Positions 35,554-44,269 of a stretch of DNA of 64,000 nt are shown in pieces. Within the stretch, counting starts at the first letter, position 1; each line of letters begins with the position of its first letter. The notes beneath the pieces were generated by a model. It worked only from the letters and a program-made list of their open reading frames with translations, ran no database searches and was not told the origin of the DNA. This stretch comes from Ilumatobacteraceae bacterium (GTDB lineage: Bacteria > Actinomycetota > Acidimicrobiia > Acidimicrobiales > Ilumatobacteraceae): positions 5,001-69,000 of the forward strand of contig JALHOG010000004.1 in the NCBI GenBank assembly GCA_022843125.1. The letters run 5' to 3'. The position numbers and the translations under genes were made by a program.

Positions 35554-36840
35554 TCATCGCTGCGCCGCTCCGTCGACCACCACGAGGGTGCCGTCGAGGA
35601 TCGTGTGGCGCACCCGCCCGCGGAGCGGGACGCCGATGTACGGCGTGTTGCGGCTCTTGCTCGCGAGCTCGGCCGGGCGCACCTCCCACTCGACCGTCGG
35701 GTCGAACACCGTGAGATTGGCGGGCTCGCCCGCCGCGACCGGGCGACCATGGCGGTCGCCGACGCCGGCGATCGCCGCCGGCTGCCACGACATCGCCGCG
35801 ACGATCTGCTCGAGCGGCACGTCGAGGTGGGCGATGCACACGCCGAGCGCTGTCTCGAGGCCGAGCATCCCTGGGGGTGCCTGATCGAGCGGCTGCTCCT
35901 TGGTCTCGGGAGCGTGGGGGGCGTGGTCGGTGGCGATCGCGTCGATCGTGCCGTCGGCCAGGCCCTCCCGAACGGCATGGACGTCGGCCATCGTGCGCAA
36001 CGGCGGGTTCACCTTGTAGAGCGAGCTGTACCCGGCGAGCAGTTCGTCGGTGAGGCTGATGTGGTGCGGCGTCGCCTCCGCGGTGACCGGCAGGCCGTCG
36101 GCCTTCGCCCGCCGGACCAGCTCGACGCTGCCCGCGGTCGACAGGTGCAGGATGTGGACCGGCGCGCCGGTGATCCTGACGAGCTCGATGTCGCGGTACA
36201 CCATCAACTCCTCGGCCAGCGACGGCCAGCCCGGGAGTCCGAGCCGCGAGCAGCAGTGCCCCTCGTGCATCACCGCCCCCTCGGTGAGGCGGGCGACCTC
36301 ACAGTGCTGGGCGAGCACGACCCCGAGATCCAGCGCGTACTCGAGAGCGCGGCGCATCAGGAGCGGATCCTGGACGCCGTTGCCGTCGTCGGTGAAGAGG
36401 TGCACGCCCACCGCAGCGAGTTCGGCCATCGGCGTGAGCTGGTCTCCGCGACGCCCCACGGTGATCGACCCGGACGGCCGCACGTCGCACAGGCCCGCAA
36501 CCTCGCCCTGGCGGCGCACGAACTCGACCACGCTCACCGAGTCCTGGGTGGGGTCGGTGTTCGGCATCGCGACGACGCAGGTGTACCCGCCCTTGGCAGC
36601 GGCACGGGAGCCCGTCTCGATCGTCTCGGCTTCCTCCTTGCCCGGTTCGCGCAGGTGGGTGTGGAGGTCGACGAAGCCGGGGCTGACGACGAGCCCGGCG
36701 GCGTCGACCACCCGGTCGTCTGGGCCGGCTGCGAGCGCGTCGCCGACCTCGACGATCGTGCCGTCGGCGATCCGGACATCGGCCCGGCGCCGCCCGGACC
36801 GGTCGATGACGTCGCCGCCGCTGATCAGGATCCCGCTCAT
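35554..36840 (-). CDS. pyrC: dihydroorotase
   Basis: Zinc enzyme closing carbamoyl aspartate to dihydroorotate. The 428-residue type I enzyme has DLHTHLREPG (58-67), GYTCVVAMPNT, FTDDGNGVQD and the catalytic ATDHAPHA motif. The ATG overlaps the pyrB stop by 4 bases. Downstream, instead of continuing straight into carA, there is the short regulatory gap with ARG boxes. Confidence 0.97.
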   Translation of the reverse strand: MSGILISGGDVIDRSGRRRADVRIADGTIVEVGDALAAGPDDRVVDAAGLVVSPGFVDLHTHLREPGKEEAETIETGSRAAAKGGYTCVVAMPNTDPTQDSVSVVEFVRRQGEVAGLCDVRPSGSITVGRRGDQLTPMAELAAVGVHLFTDDGNGVQDPLLMRRALEYALDLGVVLAQHCEVARLTEGAVMHEGHCCSRLGLPGWPSLAEELMVYRDIELVRITGAPVHILHLSTAGSVELVRRAKADGLPVTAEATPHHISLTDELLAGYSSLYKVNPPLRTMADVHAVREGLADGTIDAIATDHAPHAPETKEQPLDQAPPGMLGLETALGVCIAHLDVPLEQIVAAMSWQPAAIAGVGDRHGRPVAAGEPANLTVFDPTVEWEVRPAELASKSRNTPYIGVPLRGRVRHTILDGTLVVVDGAAQR

Positions 36841-37778
36841 GATTCCGCCTCCAGGTTCGCTCCGCTGCCGAGCAGGTCGAACAGCACGGCCATCCGCACG
36901 GCGATGCCGTTGGTGACCTGCTGGGTGATCACCGACCCGGGCAGCTCCGACGGGTCGACCGCCATCTCGACACCCCGGTTCATCGGGCCGGGGTGCATGA
37001 TCAGCGCGTGCTCGGGCAGCCGGGCCGCACGCTCGGGGGTGAGCCCGAAGCGGCTCGTGTACTCGCGCAGGCTCGGCACCAGCGCCTCATTCATCCGCTC
37101 GCGCTGCATGCGCAGCAGGTACAGCACGTCGAGGTCGCCGATGATCGCGTCGAGGTCGGTGGTGACGGTGACCGGGTCGAACCCGTCGAGCGACGGCGGC
37201 AGCAGCGTCTTGGGTGCCACGAGGGTGACGTCGGCGCCGAGCATCGTGAACGCCTGGATGTCGCTGCGGGCGACCCGGCTGTGCTTGATGTCGCCGACGA
37301 TCGCGATCCTCAGACCGTCGAAGCTGTCGGTGCGGTTCAGCGCCGTGCGGATCGTGTAGGCGTCGAGCAGCGCCTGGGTGGGATGGGCGTGCCAACCGTC
37401 GCCGGCGTTGATCACGCTCGCGGTCGTCCACTGGCTGATCTGCCACGGGGCGCCGCTCGACTTGTGACGGATGACGAACGCGTCGATCCCCATCGCCGCG
37501 ATCGTCTCGATCGTGTCGCGCAGGCTCTCACCCTTGTTCACGCTCGACGACGACACCGCGAAGTTCATCGTGTCGGCCGACAGCCGCTTGGCAGCGGTCT
37601 CGAACGACAGCCGGGTCCGGGTCGAGTCCTCGAAGAACACGTTGCACACGGTCTTGCCGCGCAGCGCCGGCACCTTCGGGTTCGGCCGCCGGTTCACCTC
37701 TGCCATGTGGTCGGCGATGTCGAGCAGCCGACGCAGCGCATCCGGCCCGGCTTCGGAGATCGAACGGAAGTGCTTCAC
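36837..37778 (-). CDS. pyrB: aspartate carbamoyltransferase catalytic subunit
   Basis: Makes carbamoyl aspartate. The 313-residue protein has FFEDSTRTRLSFE (48-60), the loop SSVNKGESLRDTIET, WHAHPTQALLDA and HPGPMNRGVE. No regulatory chain (pyrI) is present, as is usual when PyrR controls the operon. GTG 37778 is separated from pyrR by 169 bases of repeat-containing DNA. Confidence 0.97.
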   Translation of the reverse strand: MKHFRSISEAGPDALRRLLDIADHMAEVNRRPNPKVPALRGKTVCNVFFEDSTRTRLSFETAAKRLSADTMNFAVSSSSVNKGESLRDTIETIAAMGIDAFVIRHKSSGAPWQISQWTTASVINAGDGWHAHPTQALLDAYTIRTALNRTDSFDGLRIAIVGDIKHSRVARSDIQAFTMLGADVTLVAPKTLLPPSLDGFDPVTVTTDLDAIIGDLDVLYLLRMQRERMNEALVPSLREYTSRFGLTPERAARLPEHALIMHPGPMNRGVEMAVDPSELPGSVITQQVTNGIAVRMAVLFDLLGSGANLEAES

Positions 37779-37803
37779 CCGCCTCCGCTCCCCGCTTCAG
37801 TTT

Positions 37804-37927
37804 CCGCGCAAAGCGGATCCACGCCCGCCTGCCGTGTCTGTGGCCGTTCTGCGCGGATCCGTGCCGCCGCCCGGCCGCTCTGCGCGGGGGTGGACCCGCC
37901 GGCCGTGCCGGGAGCCGCTTTGCGCGG
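37804..37927 (-). repeat. four copies of a GC-rich 13-14-mer in the pyrR-pyrB gap
   Basis: Three direct copies of GCCGYTYTGCGCGG lie at 37843-37856, 37874-37887 and 37914-37927, and one inverted copy (CCGCGCAAAGCGG) at 37804-37816. The inverted copy is an exact 13-base complement of the last direct copy, so the transcript could form a long-range stem closing a loop of about 98 bases, or pair with the other copies. The 169-base gap holds no open frame that looks coding. Role unknown; attenuation before pyrB is one possibility. Confidence 0.75.
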
Positions 37928-37947
37928 GTGTGTTGCGGTGCCGGGGG

Positions 37948-38454
37948 TCACGAGATCACCACGCCCTCGGCGGTGGCGACGACCTGCTCGCTCGAGCTGG
38001 TCGGGAGGTTCTTGCCGACGAAGTCGGGCCGGATCGGCAACTCACGGTGGCCGCGGTCGACCAGGACGGCGAGCTGCACCGCAGCAGGGCGGCCGTAGTC
38101 GGTGATCGCGTCGAGCGCGGCCTTCACGGTCCGCCCGGTGTAGAGCACGTCGTCGACGAGCACGACCGTGGTGCCGTCGACGCCGAACGGGATGTCGCTC
38201 ACCGACCCCGGCGAGACCGGCCGGAGCCCGATGTCGTCGCGGTAGAGCGACGCGTCGATCGAGCCGACGGGGATGGGATGGTCGATGCGGGCGATCTCGG
38301 CACCGAGCGCCTCGGCGAGCCAGACACCTCCACGTTGGAGGCCGACCAGAGCGACACCGGCAAGGCCGTGGTTGCGCTCGATGATCTCGTGTGCCATCCG
38401 GGTGACAGCCCGGCGCACGTCGTCAGGCCCGAGGACCTGCTTCTCGGAACTCAC
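37948..38454 (-). CDS. pyrR: pyrimidine operon regulator PyrR
   Basis: RNA-binding regulator with a phosphoribosyltransferase fold, often with weak uracil phosphoribosyltransferase activity. The 168-residue protein has the PRPP-binding [20 protein letters not shown] and the conserved [13 protein letters not shown] and [11 protein letters not shown] segments. GTG 38454 follows an AGGAG site by 7 bases, and a PyrR-type RNA stem-loop ends just before that site, so PyrR probably represses its own translation. Confidence 0.96.
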   Translation of the reverse strand: MSSEKQVLGPDDVRRAVTRMAHEIIERNHGLAGVALVGLQRGGVWLAEALGAEIARIDHPIPVGSIDASLYRDDIGLRPVSPGSVSDIPFGVDGTTVVLVDDVLYTGRTVKAALDAITDYGRPAAVQLAVLVDRGHRELPIRPDFVGKNLPTSSSEQVVATAEGVVIS

Positions 38455-38471
38455 TGATTGTCTCCTGCCGT

Positions 38472-38491
38472 ACGGGTCTCACAGAACCCGT
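38472..38491 (-). promoter_or_regulatory. PyrR-binding RNA loop before pyrR
   Basis: On the minus strand ACGGGT and ACCCGT form a perfect 6-base stem around the loop TCTGTGAG. The loop contains CTGTGAG, fitting the CNGNGAG core of known PyrR-binding RNA loops. It ends 6 bases before the AGGAG ribosome-binding site of pyrR. In mycobacteria PyrR is known to repress translation from such a site; the same mode is inferred here. No terminator/antiterminator pair is evident. Confidence 0.75.
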
Positions 38492-38592
38492 TTCACGGTC
38501 GAGTGAGGACCATATCGCGACCGCTCGACGCGCGCGCCGATCCTGTGCGGATTCGTACGATTCGTCAGCCCGACGTCAGCGCGACGGTGGGC

Positions 38593-39201
38593 TCAGGTCC
38601 GGAACGGCGGGTCGAGTTCGTCGCCGACACGGTGGTTGAGCGCCCGGATCACCCGATCCTCGCGGTGCCAACCGAGCAGGCTCACCGTCGCGGTCGCGAG
38701 CGCGAAGCGGCGACCCTCGACGGCAGGGAGACCGCACCACCGGGCGATCAGCACCGCGAGCAGGTGACCGTGAGCGAACGCCACGGCGTTGCCGTCGGGC
38801 ACCTCTGCCTCGACCCGGGAGAGAAAGACGTCGGCCCGCTCCCCCACCTCGTCGACCGACTCTCCGCCGGTGATCTCGTGCGTCCACACCGACCAGCCGG
38901 GTACGCGCTCACGGGTCTGCGGCGTGGTCTCCCCCTCGAACACGCCGTAGTCCCATTCGAGCAACGAGTCGTCGACCGTGATCCCGCATGCCGGCGAGAC
39001 GATCTCGGCCGTCTCCCGTGCCCGGGCGAGCGGGCTGGTGTATGCGTGCTGCAGGTTCCAGCCGGTGAGTGTCCGCGCTGCCGCTCGCGCCTCCTCGCGC
39101 CCGACGTCGGTCAGCGGGATGTCGGTGCGACCGGTGTGCTTCCCCGCGACCGACCAGGCCGTCTGCCCGTGCCGGATCACCAACAGCTGCGCCCCACCCA
39201 T
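38593..39201 (-). CDS. histidine phosphatase superfamily protein
   Basis: A 202-residue member of the phosphoglycerate-mutase-like branch. The phosphorylated histidine is in VIRHGQTAW (about 8-16), with SPLARARETAE and the second histidine in AFAHGHLLAV. Substrate is not predictable; actinobacterial relatives include broad acid phosphatases. Closely resembles members annotated as GpmB-like. It is divergent from the amidohydrolase gene; TACGGT (plus 39211-39216) ends 9 bases before the ATG, so it may be leaderless. Confidence 0.88.
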   Translation of the reverse strand: MGGAQLLVIRHGQTAWSVAGKHTGRTDIPLTDVGREEARAAARTLTGWNLQHAYTSPLARARETAEIVSPACGITVDDSLLEWDYGVFEGETTPQTRERVPGWSVWTHEITGGESVDEVGERADVFLSRVEAEVPDGNAVAFAHGHLLAVLIARWCGLPAVEGRRFALATATVSLLGWHREDRVIRALNHRVGDELDPPFRT

Positions 39202-39236
39202 CGAGCGGCGACCGTAGCTCGCGTTAGCGTGCGCGG

Positions 39237-40946
39237 ATGCACGATCTCGTGGTCCGGGGTGGGTTCGTGGTCGACGGGTCGGGAGCGCCCGGCCAGGTGG
39301 CCGATGTGGCGATCGACGGCGGGACGATCACCGAGGTCGCATCGCGGGTGTCGACGGGACGCCGTGAACTGGATGCCGAAGGTTTGCTGGTGACGCCCGG
39401 CTTCGTCGACGTCCACACCCACTACGACGCGCAGGCGACGTGGGATCCGTTCCTCACCCCGTCGTCGTGGCACGGCGTCACCACGGCGGTGATGGGCAAC
39501 TGCGGCGTCGGGTTCGCCCCGGCCGCGCCCGATCGGCACGAGTGGCTGATCGAGTTGATGGAGGGCGTCGAGGACATCCCGGGCACGGCGCTCACCGAGG
39601 GGATCGTGTGGGCGTGGGAGTCGTTCCCGGAGTATCTCGACGCGCTCGACGCCCGCTGCTTCGTGATGGACCTCGGCACCCAGGTCCCCCACGGAGCGGT
39701 GCGGGGCTACGTGATGGGTGATCGCGGTGCCGCGAACGAGCCGGCGACCGACGACGACATCCGGGCCATGGCGACGCTGGTGGCCGACGCTCTGCGGGCG
39801 GGCGCGCTCGGGTTCTCGACGAGCCGCACCCCGCTCCACCGGTCGAAGTCGGGCGAGCTCGTCCCGGGGACGATGGTCGACGCCGGTGAGCTGTACGGCA
39901 TCGCCGACGCGATGGCCGCCGTGGGCCACGGGGTGTTCCAGTTCGCGCCGGAGCATGTGATCCTCCCCGACCAGGAGTGGCCGTGGATGCGCGAGTTGGC
40001 GCGTCGCAGCGGCCGCACCGTGAGCGTCAACGTCAACCAGACCGATCAGGCGCCCGACCTGTGGCGCCAGGTGCTGGCCAACCTCGACGCCGACCGCGCC
40101 GAGGGGTTGCCGATCGTCGCCCAGGTGCACGGCCGCACCGTCGGGCTGCTGATGTGCCTCGAGGGCAGCTACCACCCGCTGATGTTCCATCCCGCGTACC
40201 AGGAGATCGCCGGGCTCCCGCTCGCCGAGCGGCGGGCGGCGCTGGCGTCGGGCAGCGTGCGCGAGCGGATCGTCTCCGAGGTTCCCGACGACGGCGGGCT
40301 GTTCGAGCGCGCCGTGCTGAACAACGCGCACAAGATCTGGGCGGTCGCCGACGGCGACATCGACTACGAGCCCGACGCGGCCGACTCGGTCGGTGCCGCC
40401 GCGACCCGCACGGGCGTGCCGGTCATGGAGCTGATGGTCGATCATCTGATCACCGCCGGCGGGCACGGGATGCTCTACTCGCCGTTCTTCAACTACTCGT
40501 ACGGCGACCTCAGCTTCACCTACGAGGCCCACATGCACCCGTCGACCCGCATGGGACTCGCCGATGCGGGCGCCCACGTCCGCGTCATCTGCGACGGCGG
40601 CACCCCCACGTTCATGCTCACCCACTGGACCCGCGACCGCACCCGCGGCCCGAAGATGCCGCTCGAACACGTCGTCCACCGCCAGACGCGCCAGACCGCC
40701 GAGCTGTACGGCCTCGGCGACCGCGGCCTGCTCGCGCCCGGCCTGCGCGCCGACGTCAACGTGATCGACTACGACGCGCTCACGTTCGGTGCACCCCGGA
40801 TGGCGTGGGATCTCCCCGGCGGAGCGCCTCGCCTCGTCCAGAAGGCGAACGGCTACCGCCACACGTTCGTCGCCGGCGTCGAGACCGTCCACGACGACGA
40901 GTTCACCGGCGCCCTCCCCGGCCGCCTCCTCCGCGGCCCCCGCTGA
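39237..40946 (+). CDS. N-acyl-D-amino-acid deacylase-type amidohydrolase
   Basis: A 569-residue metal-dependent amidohydrolase of the D-aminoacylase branch. The metal site begins with VDVHTHYDAQATWDP (HTH at 60-62) after the usual small beta-sandwich start MHDLVVRGGFVVDGSG. MGNCGVGFAP and the late STRMGLADAGAHVR (catalytic Asp region) are typical. Whether it acts on N-acyl-D-amino acids or another amide cannot be told. A TAGCGT hexamer (39225-39230) ends 6 bases before ATG 39237, so it is probably leaderless. Confidence 0.85.
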   Translation: MHDLVVRGGFVVDGSGAPGQVADVAIDGGTITEVASRVSTGRRELDAEGLLVTPGFVDVHTHYDAQATWDPFLTPSSWHGVTTAVMGNCGVGFAPAAPDRHEWLIELMEGVEDIPGTALTEGIVWAWESFPEYLDALDARCFVMDLGTQVPHGAVRGYVMGDRGAANEPATDDDIRAMATLVADALRAGALGFSTSRTPLHRSKSGELVPGTMVDAGELYGIADAMAAVGHGVFQFAPEHVILPDQEWPWMRELARRSGRTVSVNVNQTDQAPDLWRQVLANLDADRAEGLPIVAQVHGRTVGLLMCLEGSYHPLMFHPAYQEIAGLPLAERRAALASGSVRERIVSEVPDDGGLFERAVLNNAHKIWAVADGDIDYEPDAADSVGAAATRTGVPVMELMVDHLITAGGHGMLYSPFFNYSYGDLSFTYEAHMHPSTRMGLADAGAHVRVICDGGTPTFMLTHWTRDRTRGPKMPLEHVVHRQTRQTAELYGLGDRGLLAPGLRADVNVIDYDALTFGAPRMAWDLPGGAPRLVQKANGYRHTFVAGVETVHDDEFTGALPGRLLRGPR

Positions 40947-40966
40947 ACCCGCCAGCCGAACACGGG

Positions 40967-40982
40967 GGCTCGTCGAGGAGCC
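40967..40982. terminator. small hairpin between convergent genes
   Basis: GGCTC (40967-40971) and GAGCC (40978-40982) form a 5-base stem with a 6-base loop, flanked by further G and C runs (GGG before, CCCC after). It lies 20 bases past the amidohydrolase stop in a 154-base gap before the stop of the convergent gene. Nothing else clear is seen in this gap. Weak evidence. Confidence 0.3.
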
Positions 40983-41100
40983 TCGCCCCGGCCACGCACC
41001 AGCGATCGTCGAGGTCGACTCCAATCGATCTGATCAGCCTCGCGTCACCACAGGGAAGTTGCGTGGTCGCGAAGCGTGACCCGATCGACCACCCAGCAGC

Positions 41101-41613
41101 TCAGCACCCCTCGCTCACCGTCACCGACAGATCGGGCTGAGCGTCGGCTGCGCTGGATGGAGCGCGCAACAGCGCTGCCGCGCACCATCCCGTCCCACCG
41201 CCGATCGAGACGCGGACGTCGCATTCGTACACGGGTTCACCTGGCGAGCCGACCCACGAGTTGTCGCGAGCCTCACCCGCCCACTGTTCAATGGCGGCGC
41301 GTATGTCCTGACACACGTTCGGCGTTCGCGACTCAGCCGCCTCGAACTCGAGGGTCACCGACCGCGTGGTGCACTGCAGGAAGCACACTCTGTCGATCTC
41401 CGATCTCGTGACGCTGAGCAGCGTCGACCCTTGCGGCGGGGCGAATCGGCGACCTTCGGCTTCCATCGCTGGACGCGGATCGGACAGACGGAGCCCTCCC
41501 GCCAGCGCAAGCACCGCTACGGACGCAGTGACGAGGACGGTGGCGCCGACGACGATCGTGAGCGCGACTCGCACGCATCGACGGTCACGCAGATCAACCC
41601 ACCTTCGCACCAT
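41101..41613 (-). CDS. membrane-anchored hypothetical protein
   Basis: Not recognised. The 170-residue protein has a basic start (MVRRWVDLRDRRC), one strong transmembrane segment (about 16-41) and an extracytoplasmic region with at least six cysteines, including RVCFLQCTT and the C-terminal Cys, which suggests disulfides or an exposed fold. Seventeen bases after the DUF2079 gene and on the same strand, so it is probably co-transcribed with it. Start ATG 41613. Confidence 0.65.
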   Translation of the reverse strand: MVRRWVDLRDRRCVRVALTIVVGATVLVTASVAVLALAGGLRLSDPRPAMEAEGRRFAPPQGSTLLSVTRSEIDRVCFLQCTTRSVTLEFEAAESRTPNVCQDIRAAIEQWAGEARDNSWVGSPGEPVYECDVRVSIGGGTGWCAAALLRAPSSAADAQPDLSVTVSEGC

Positions 41614-41630
41614 ATCCAGCCGGCGGTGGG

Positions 41631-43235
41631 TCAGGGGTCGGGTTGGCCGACGATGGGGGTGTCGGGGCGGCGGGCGACCATCACGTCGTCCTGGACGTAG
41701 AGCACCTCGTACTCGCCGCCGGGGCCGGTGAGCTCGTCGACCAGCTCGCGCTTGTCGTTGCCGACGTGCTGCAGGTCGAGCACGAGGTAGTCGATCTCGC
41801 TCGGGTCGGGCAGGCGGTAGCCGTCGTCGTTGCCCCAGTACGCCTCGATGAACGGGTTGGGCCAGTCGTAGATCTGCTCACGGTGCGTGAGGTGCGGCAC
41901 CAGCGCGAACGTCGCGGTGACCGACACGTCGTCGGGCACGAGCGTGAGCGCCGCCCGCATCGAGTCGTGCCGGACCGTGGGGACCGCCCAGACCCGATCG
42001 TTGGCGCTGATCGGCGACGGCGACCAGGCGACGTTGCTCACGTACGCGCACAGCAGCAGCCACGGCAGCACCACACGGCGCGTCCAGCGGTAGCGGAACG
42101 CCAGCGCGACCCCTTCGATCGCGGCGATCACGATCGGGGCGATCATCACCGACGTGTACTGGAACCGGATCGACCGGGCGTACGGGCTGAGGCCGATGAT
42201 GCTCGCGAGCATCTGCGGGCCGGCCATCGCGAGCTGCAGGAGACCGCCGAGCGGCAGCCCTCCCCATGGCAGCAGGAGGTCGCGGTAGAAGCGAAGCCGG
42301 TCCGGTTGCGTGCCGTCGCTCACCACCCGGTCGGGCCGAGTGAGCACGGTCCGAGCGACGTCGATCGAGTCGGATCCGTAGTTGCCGTAGAACGTGGTGA
42401 CGTAGAACGGCTGCTGCCACCGATTGAACGCGGGGATCACGAGGCGGACGCTGATGAGGTACCAGGCGATGCCCAGCAGGGTGATCCCCAGCGCGAGCCG
42501 ACGGTCACGTTGCGATGCATCGTCGGAGCGCCGCATCACCCACCACAGGATCACGCCCATGATCACGAACGCCATCGCGACGTCCTCGCGCATCGACAGT
42601 GCGAGCAGTACGCAGCCGTATGTCCAGCGCCAGTTGCGCCGGGTCGCGTTCCACCACGCGAACAGGAACGGCGTGATCAGCAACGCCTCGGGGTGGAAGT
42701 TCGCCCAGGCGATCCACTGCACCGGCGCGTACATCAGGTAAACGACGGCGATCACGGCACCGGCCCACGGCGACACCAGCCGGTCGCGGGCGATCAGGTA
42801 TGCCGGCACGGCGCCGAGTCCGAGCACGCCGGCCTGCACGACGTAGAGGAACGACGGGCCGGCGCCCAACCAGTAGAACGGGGCGAACGCGAACGCGATG
42901 AGGTTGACGTGGTGCCCCCAGAAGTCGAGGCCGCGTACCGTCATGAACGACTGACCGCGCGACACCAGCCAGAACGCCTGGTCGTAGATCCCCATGTCGA
43001 AGGCCCACGTACCGAAGTTGCGGTGGTGCTGCACCCCGAGGCGGCCGAACACGACCACGAAGATGGCGACGCCGATCCACACGAACCAGGTCGCAGGGTG
43101 CACCGCCATCACCCGCAGAACGAGGTCGTCGAACCGCTGGCGGGCAGCCGATGTGGCCGGCACCGGCTCGGACACCGAGTCAGCGGATTCGGTCGCCTCG
43201 AACTCTGGCTCGACGTCGACCCCGGCGCTGCCCAT
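41631..43235 (-). CDS. DUF2079 polytopic membrane protein
   Basis: A 534-residue protein with about ten transmembrane helices and the DUF2079 features FDMGIYDQAFW, GLDFWGHHVNLIAFAFAPFYWL and NFHPEALLITPFLF. The topology resembles GT-C glycosyltransferases, including acidic residues in the first loop (FDMGIYD), so a polyprenyl-sugar transferase role is possible but unproven. ATG 43235 has TAATCT (plus 43244-43249) ending 8 bases upstream, suggesting a leaderless start. Confidence 0.85.
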   Translation of the reverse strand: MGSAGVDVEPEFEATESADSVSEPVPATSAARQRFDDLVLRVMAVHPATWFVWIGVAIFVVVFGRLGVQHHRNFGTWAFDMGIYDQAFWLVSRGQSFMTVRGLDFWGHHVNLIAFAFAPFYWLGAGPSFLYVVQAGVLGLGAVPAYLIARDRLVSPWAGAVIAVVYLMYAPVQWIAWANFHPEALLITPFLFAWWNATRRNWRWTYGCVLLALSMREDVAMAFVIMGVILWWVMRRSDDASQRDRRLALGITLLGIAWYLISVRLVIPAFNRWQQPFYVTTFYGNYGSDSIDVARTVLTRPDRVVSDGTQPDRLRFYRDLLLPWGGLPLGGLLQLAMAGPQMLASIIGLSPYARSIRFQYTSVMIAPIVIAAIEGVALAFRYRWTRRVVLPWLLLCAYVSNVAWSPSPISANDRVWAVPTVRHDSMRAALTLVPDDVSVTATFALVPHLTHREQIYDWPNPFIEAYWGNDDGYRLPDPSEIDYLVLDLQHVGNDKRELVDELTGPGGEYEVLYVQDDVMVARRPDTPIVGQPDP

Positions 43236-43287
43236 GCGGCCTGAGATTACCGACCGGCGGCGCCGGCGGAGGGGCGGCGACGTCGAA

Positions 43288-43692
43288 TCAACCGGCTGGA
43301 CGTGCGTCGGCGGCGATCGCTGCAAGCACGCCGTTGACGAATCGCCCTGAGTCGTCGGTCGAGTACCGCTTCGCGAGTTCGACCGCCTCGTTGAGCACCA
43401 CGGCCGTCGGCACGTGAGGCCGCTCGAGCAACTCGAACGCGGCGAGTCGCATCACGCTCAGGTCGAGCACCGGCATCCGGGTCAAGGTCCACCCCTTCGC
43501 CTTGGCGGCGATGCGGGTGTCGATCGCGTCGAGGTGGGCGTCGACGCCGCGCACGAGCTCCTGCGTCAACTCGTCTGGCTCGACGACCTGCAGATCGATC
43601 GTGTCAGCGGGTGCGATGCCCTTCGAGTGTGCTTCGTACAGGAGGTAGAGGGCGCGCTCGCGCGCATCGGAACGCTCATCCGGTCGATCCAT
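43288..43692 (-). CDS. nusB: transcription antitermination factor NusB
   Basis: Binds boxA RNA with NusE (S10) in rRNA antitermination. The 134-residue all-helical protein begins with the RERALYLLYEAHSKG motif and ends with the conserved TAVVLNEAVELAKRYSTDDSGRFVNGVL segment. It starts 13 bases after the efp stop, the usual efp-nusB pair. Confidence 0.95.
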   Translation of the reverse strand: MDRPDERSDARERALYLLYEAHSKGIAPADTIDLQVVEPDELTQELVRGVDAHLDAIDTRIAAKAKGWTLTRMPVLDLSVMRLAAFELLERPHVPTAVVLNEAVELAKRYSTDDSGRFVNGVLAAIAADARPAG

Positions 43693-43705
43693 CAGGCGGC
43701 AGCGA

Positions 43706-44269
43706 TCAGACGCGCGTCATGTAGTCGCCGGAGCGGGTGTCGACCCGGATCTTGTCGCCGGTCTCGATGAACAGCGGCACCTGCACGACCTTGCCCGTCT
43801 CGAGTGTCGCCGGCTTGCGGGCGCCCGACACGCGGTCGCCCTGGAGGCCGGGTTCGGTCTCGGAGATCGTCAGCTCGACCGACGCGGGGATCTCGACCGA
43901 GATGATCTGGCCCTGGAAGAACGCCACCTGCGCCGTCATGCCCTCGATCATGTAGTCGGCGGCATCGCCGAGCGCGACCGGCGACACGTTCATCTGGTCG
44001 TACGTGTCGTTGTTCATGAACACGTAGTCGTCACCGTCGCGGTAGAGGAACTGCATGTCTTCGCGGTTGATGATCGCCTGCTCGACCCGGATCCCAGCGT
44101 TGAACGTTCGATCGAAGACGCTCCCCGTCTTGAGGTTGCGCAGCTTGGTGCGCACGAACGCGCCGCCCTTGCCGGGCTTGACGTGCTGGAACTCGACGAC
44201 CTGGAACAGGCCGTTGTCGAGCTCGAGCGTGATCCCGGTCTTCAGGTCGTTGGTGGTGATGGCAGGCAT
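43706..44269 (-). CDS. efp: elongation factor P
   Basis: Relieves ribosome stalling at proline runs. The 187-residue protein has three OB-like domains; the loop that reaches the peptidyl-transferase centre reads KPGKGGAF with Lys at position 34, and the C-terminal signature [17 protein letters not shown] is present. An AAGGA site stands 6 bases before ATG 44269. This start lies inside the end of pepQ, overlapping it by 28 bases. Confidence 0.97.
   Translation of the reverse strand: MPAITTNDLKTGITLELDNGLFQVVEFQHVKPGKGGAFVRTKLRNLKTGSVFDRTFNAGIRVEQAIINREDMQFLYRDGDDYVFMNNDTYDQMNVSPVALGDAADYMIEGMTAQVAFFQGQIISVEIPASVELTISETEPGLQGDRVSGARKPATLETGKVVQVPLFIETGDKIRVDTRSGDYMTRV

Noticed and set aside
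37779..37947. Small gene between pyrR and pyrB
   Set aside because: Frames crossing the gap are interrupted or only extend from neighbouring genes' shadows; the sequence is dominated by the 14-mer repeats.
38550..38565. Direct repeat GATTCGT-N2-GATTCGT upstream of pyrR
   Set aside because: Two short copies overlapping a TCGTACGA palindrome; too short and without a matching partner site to support a binding site.
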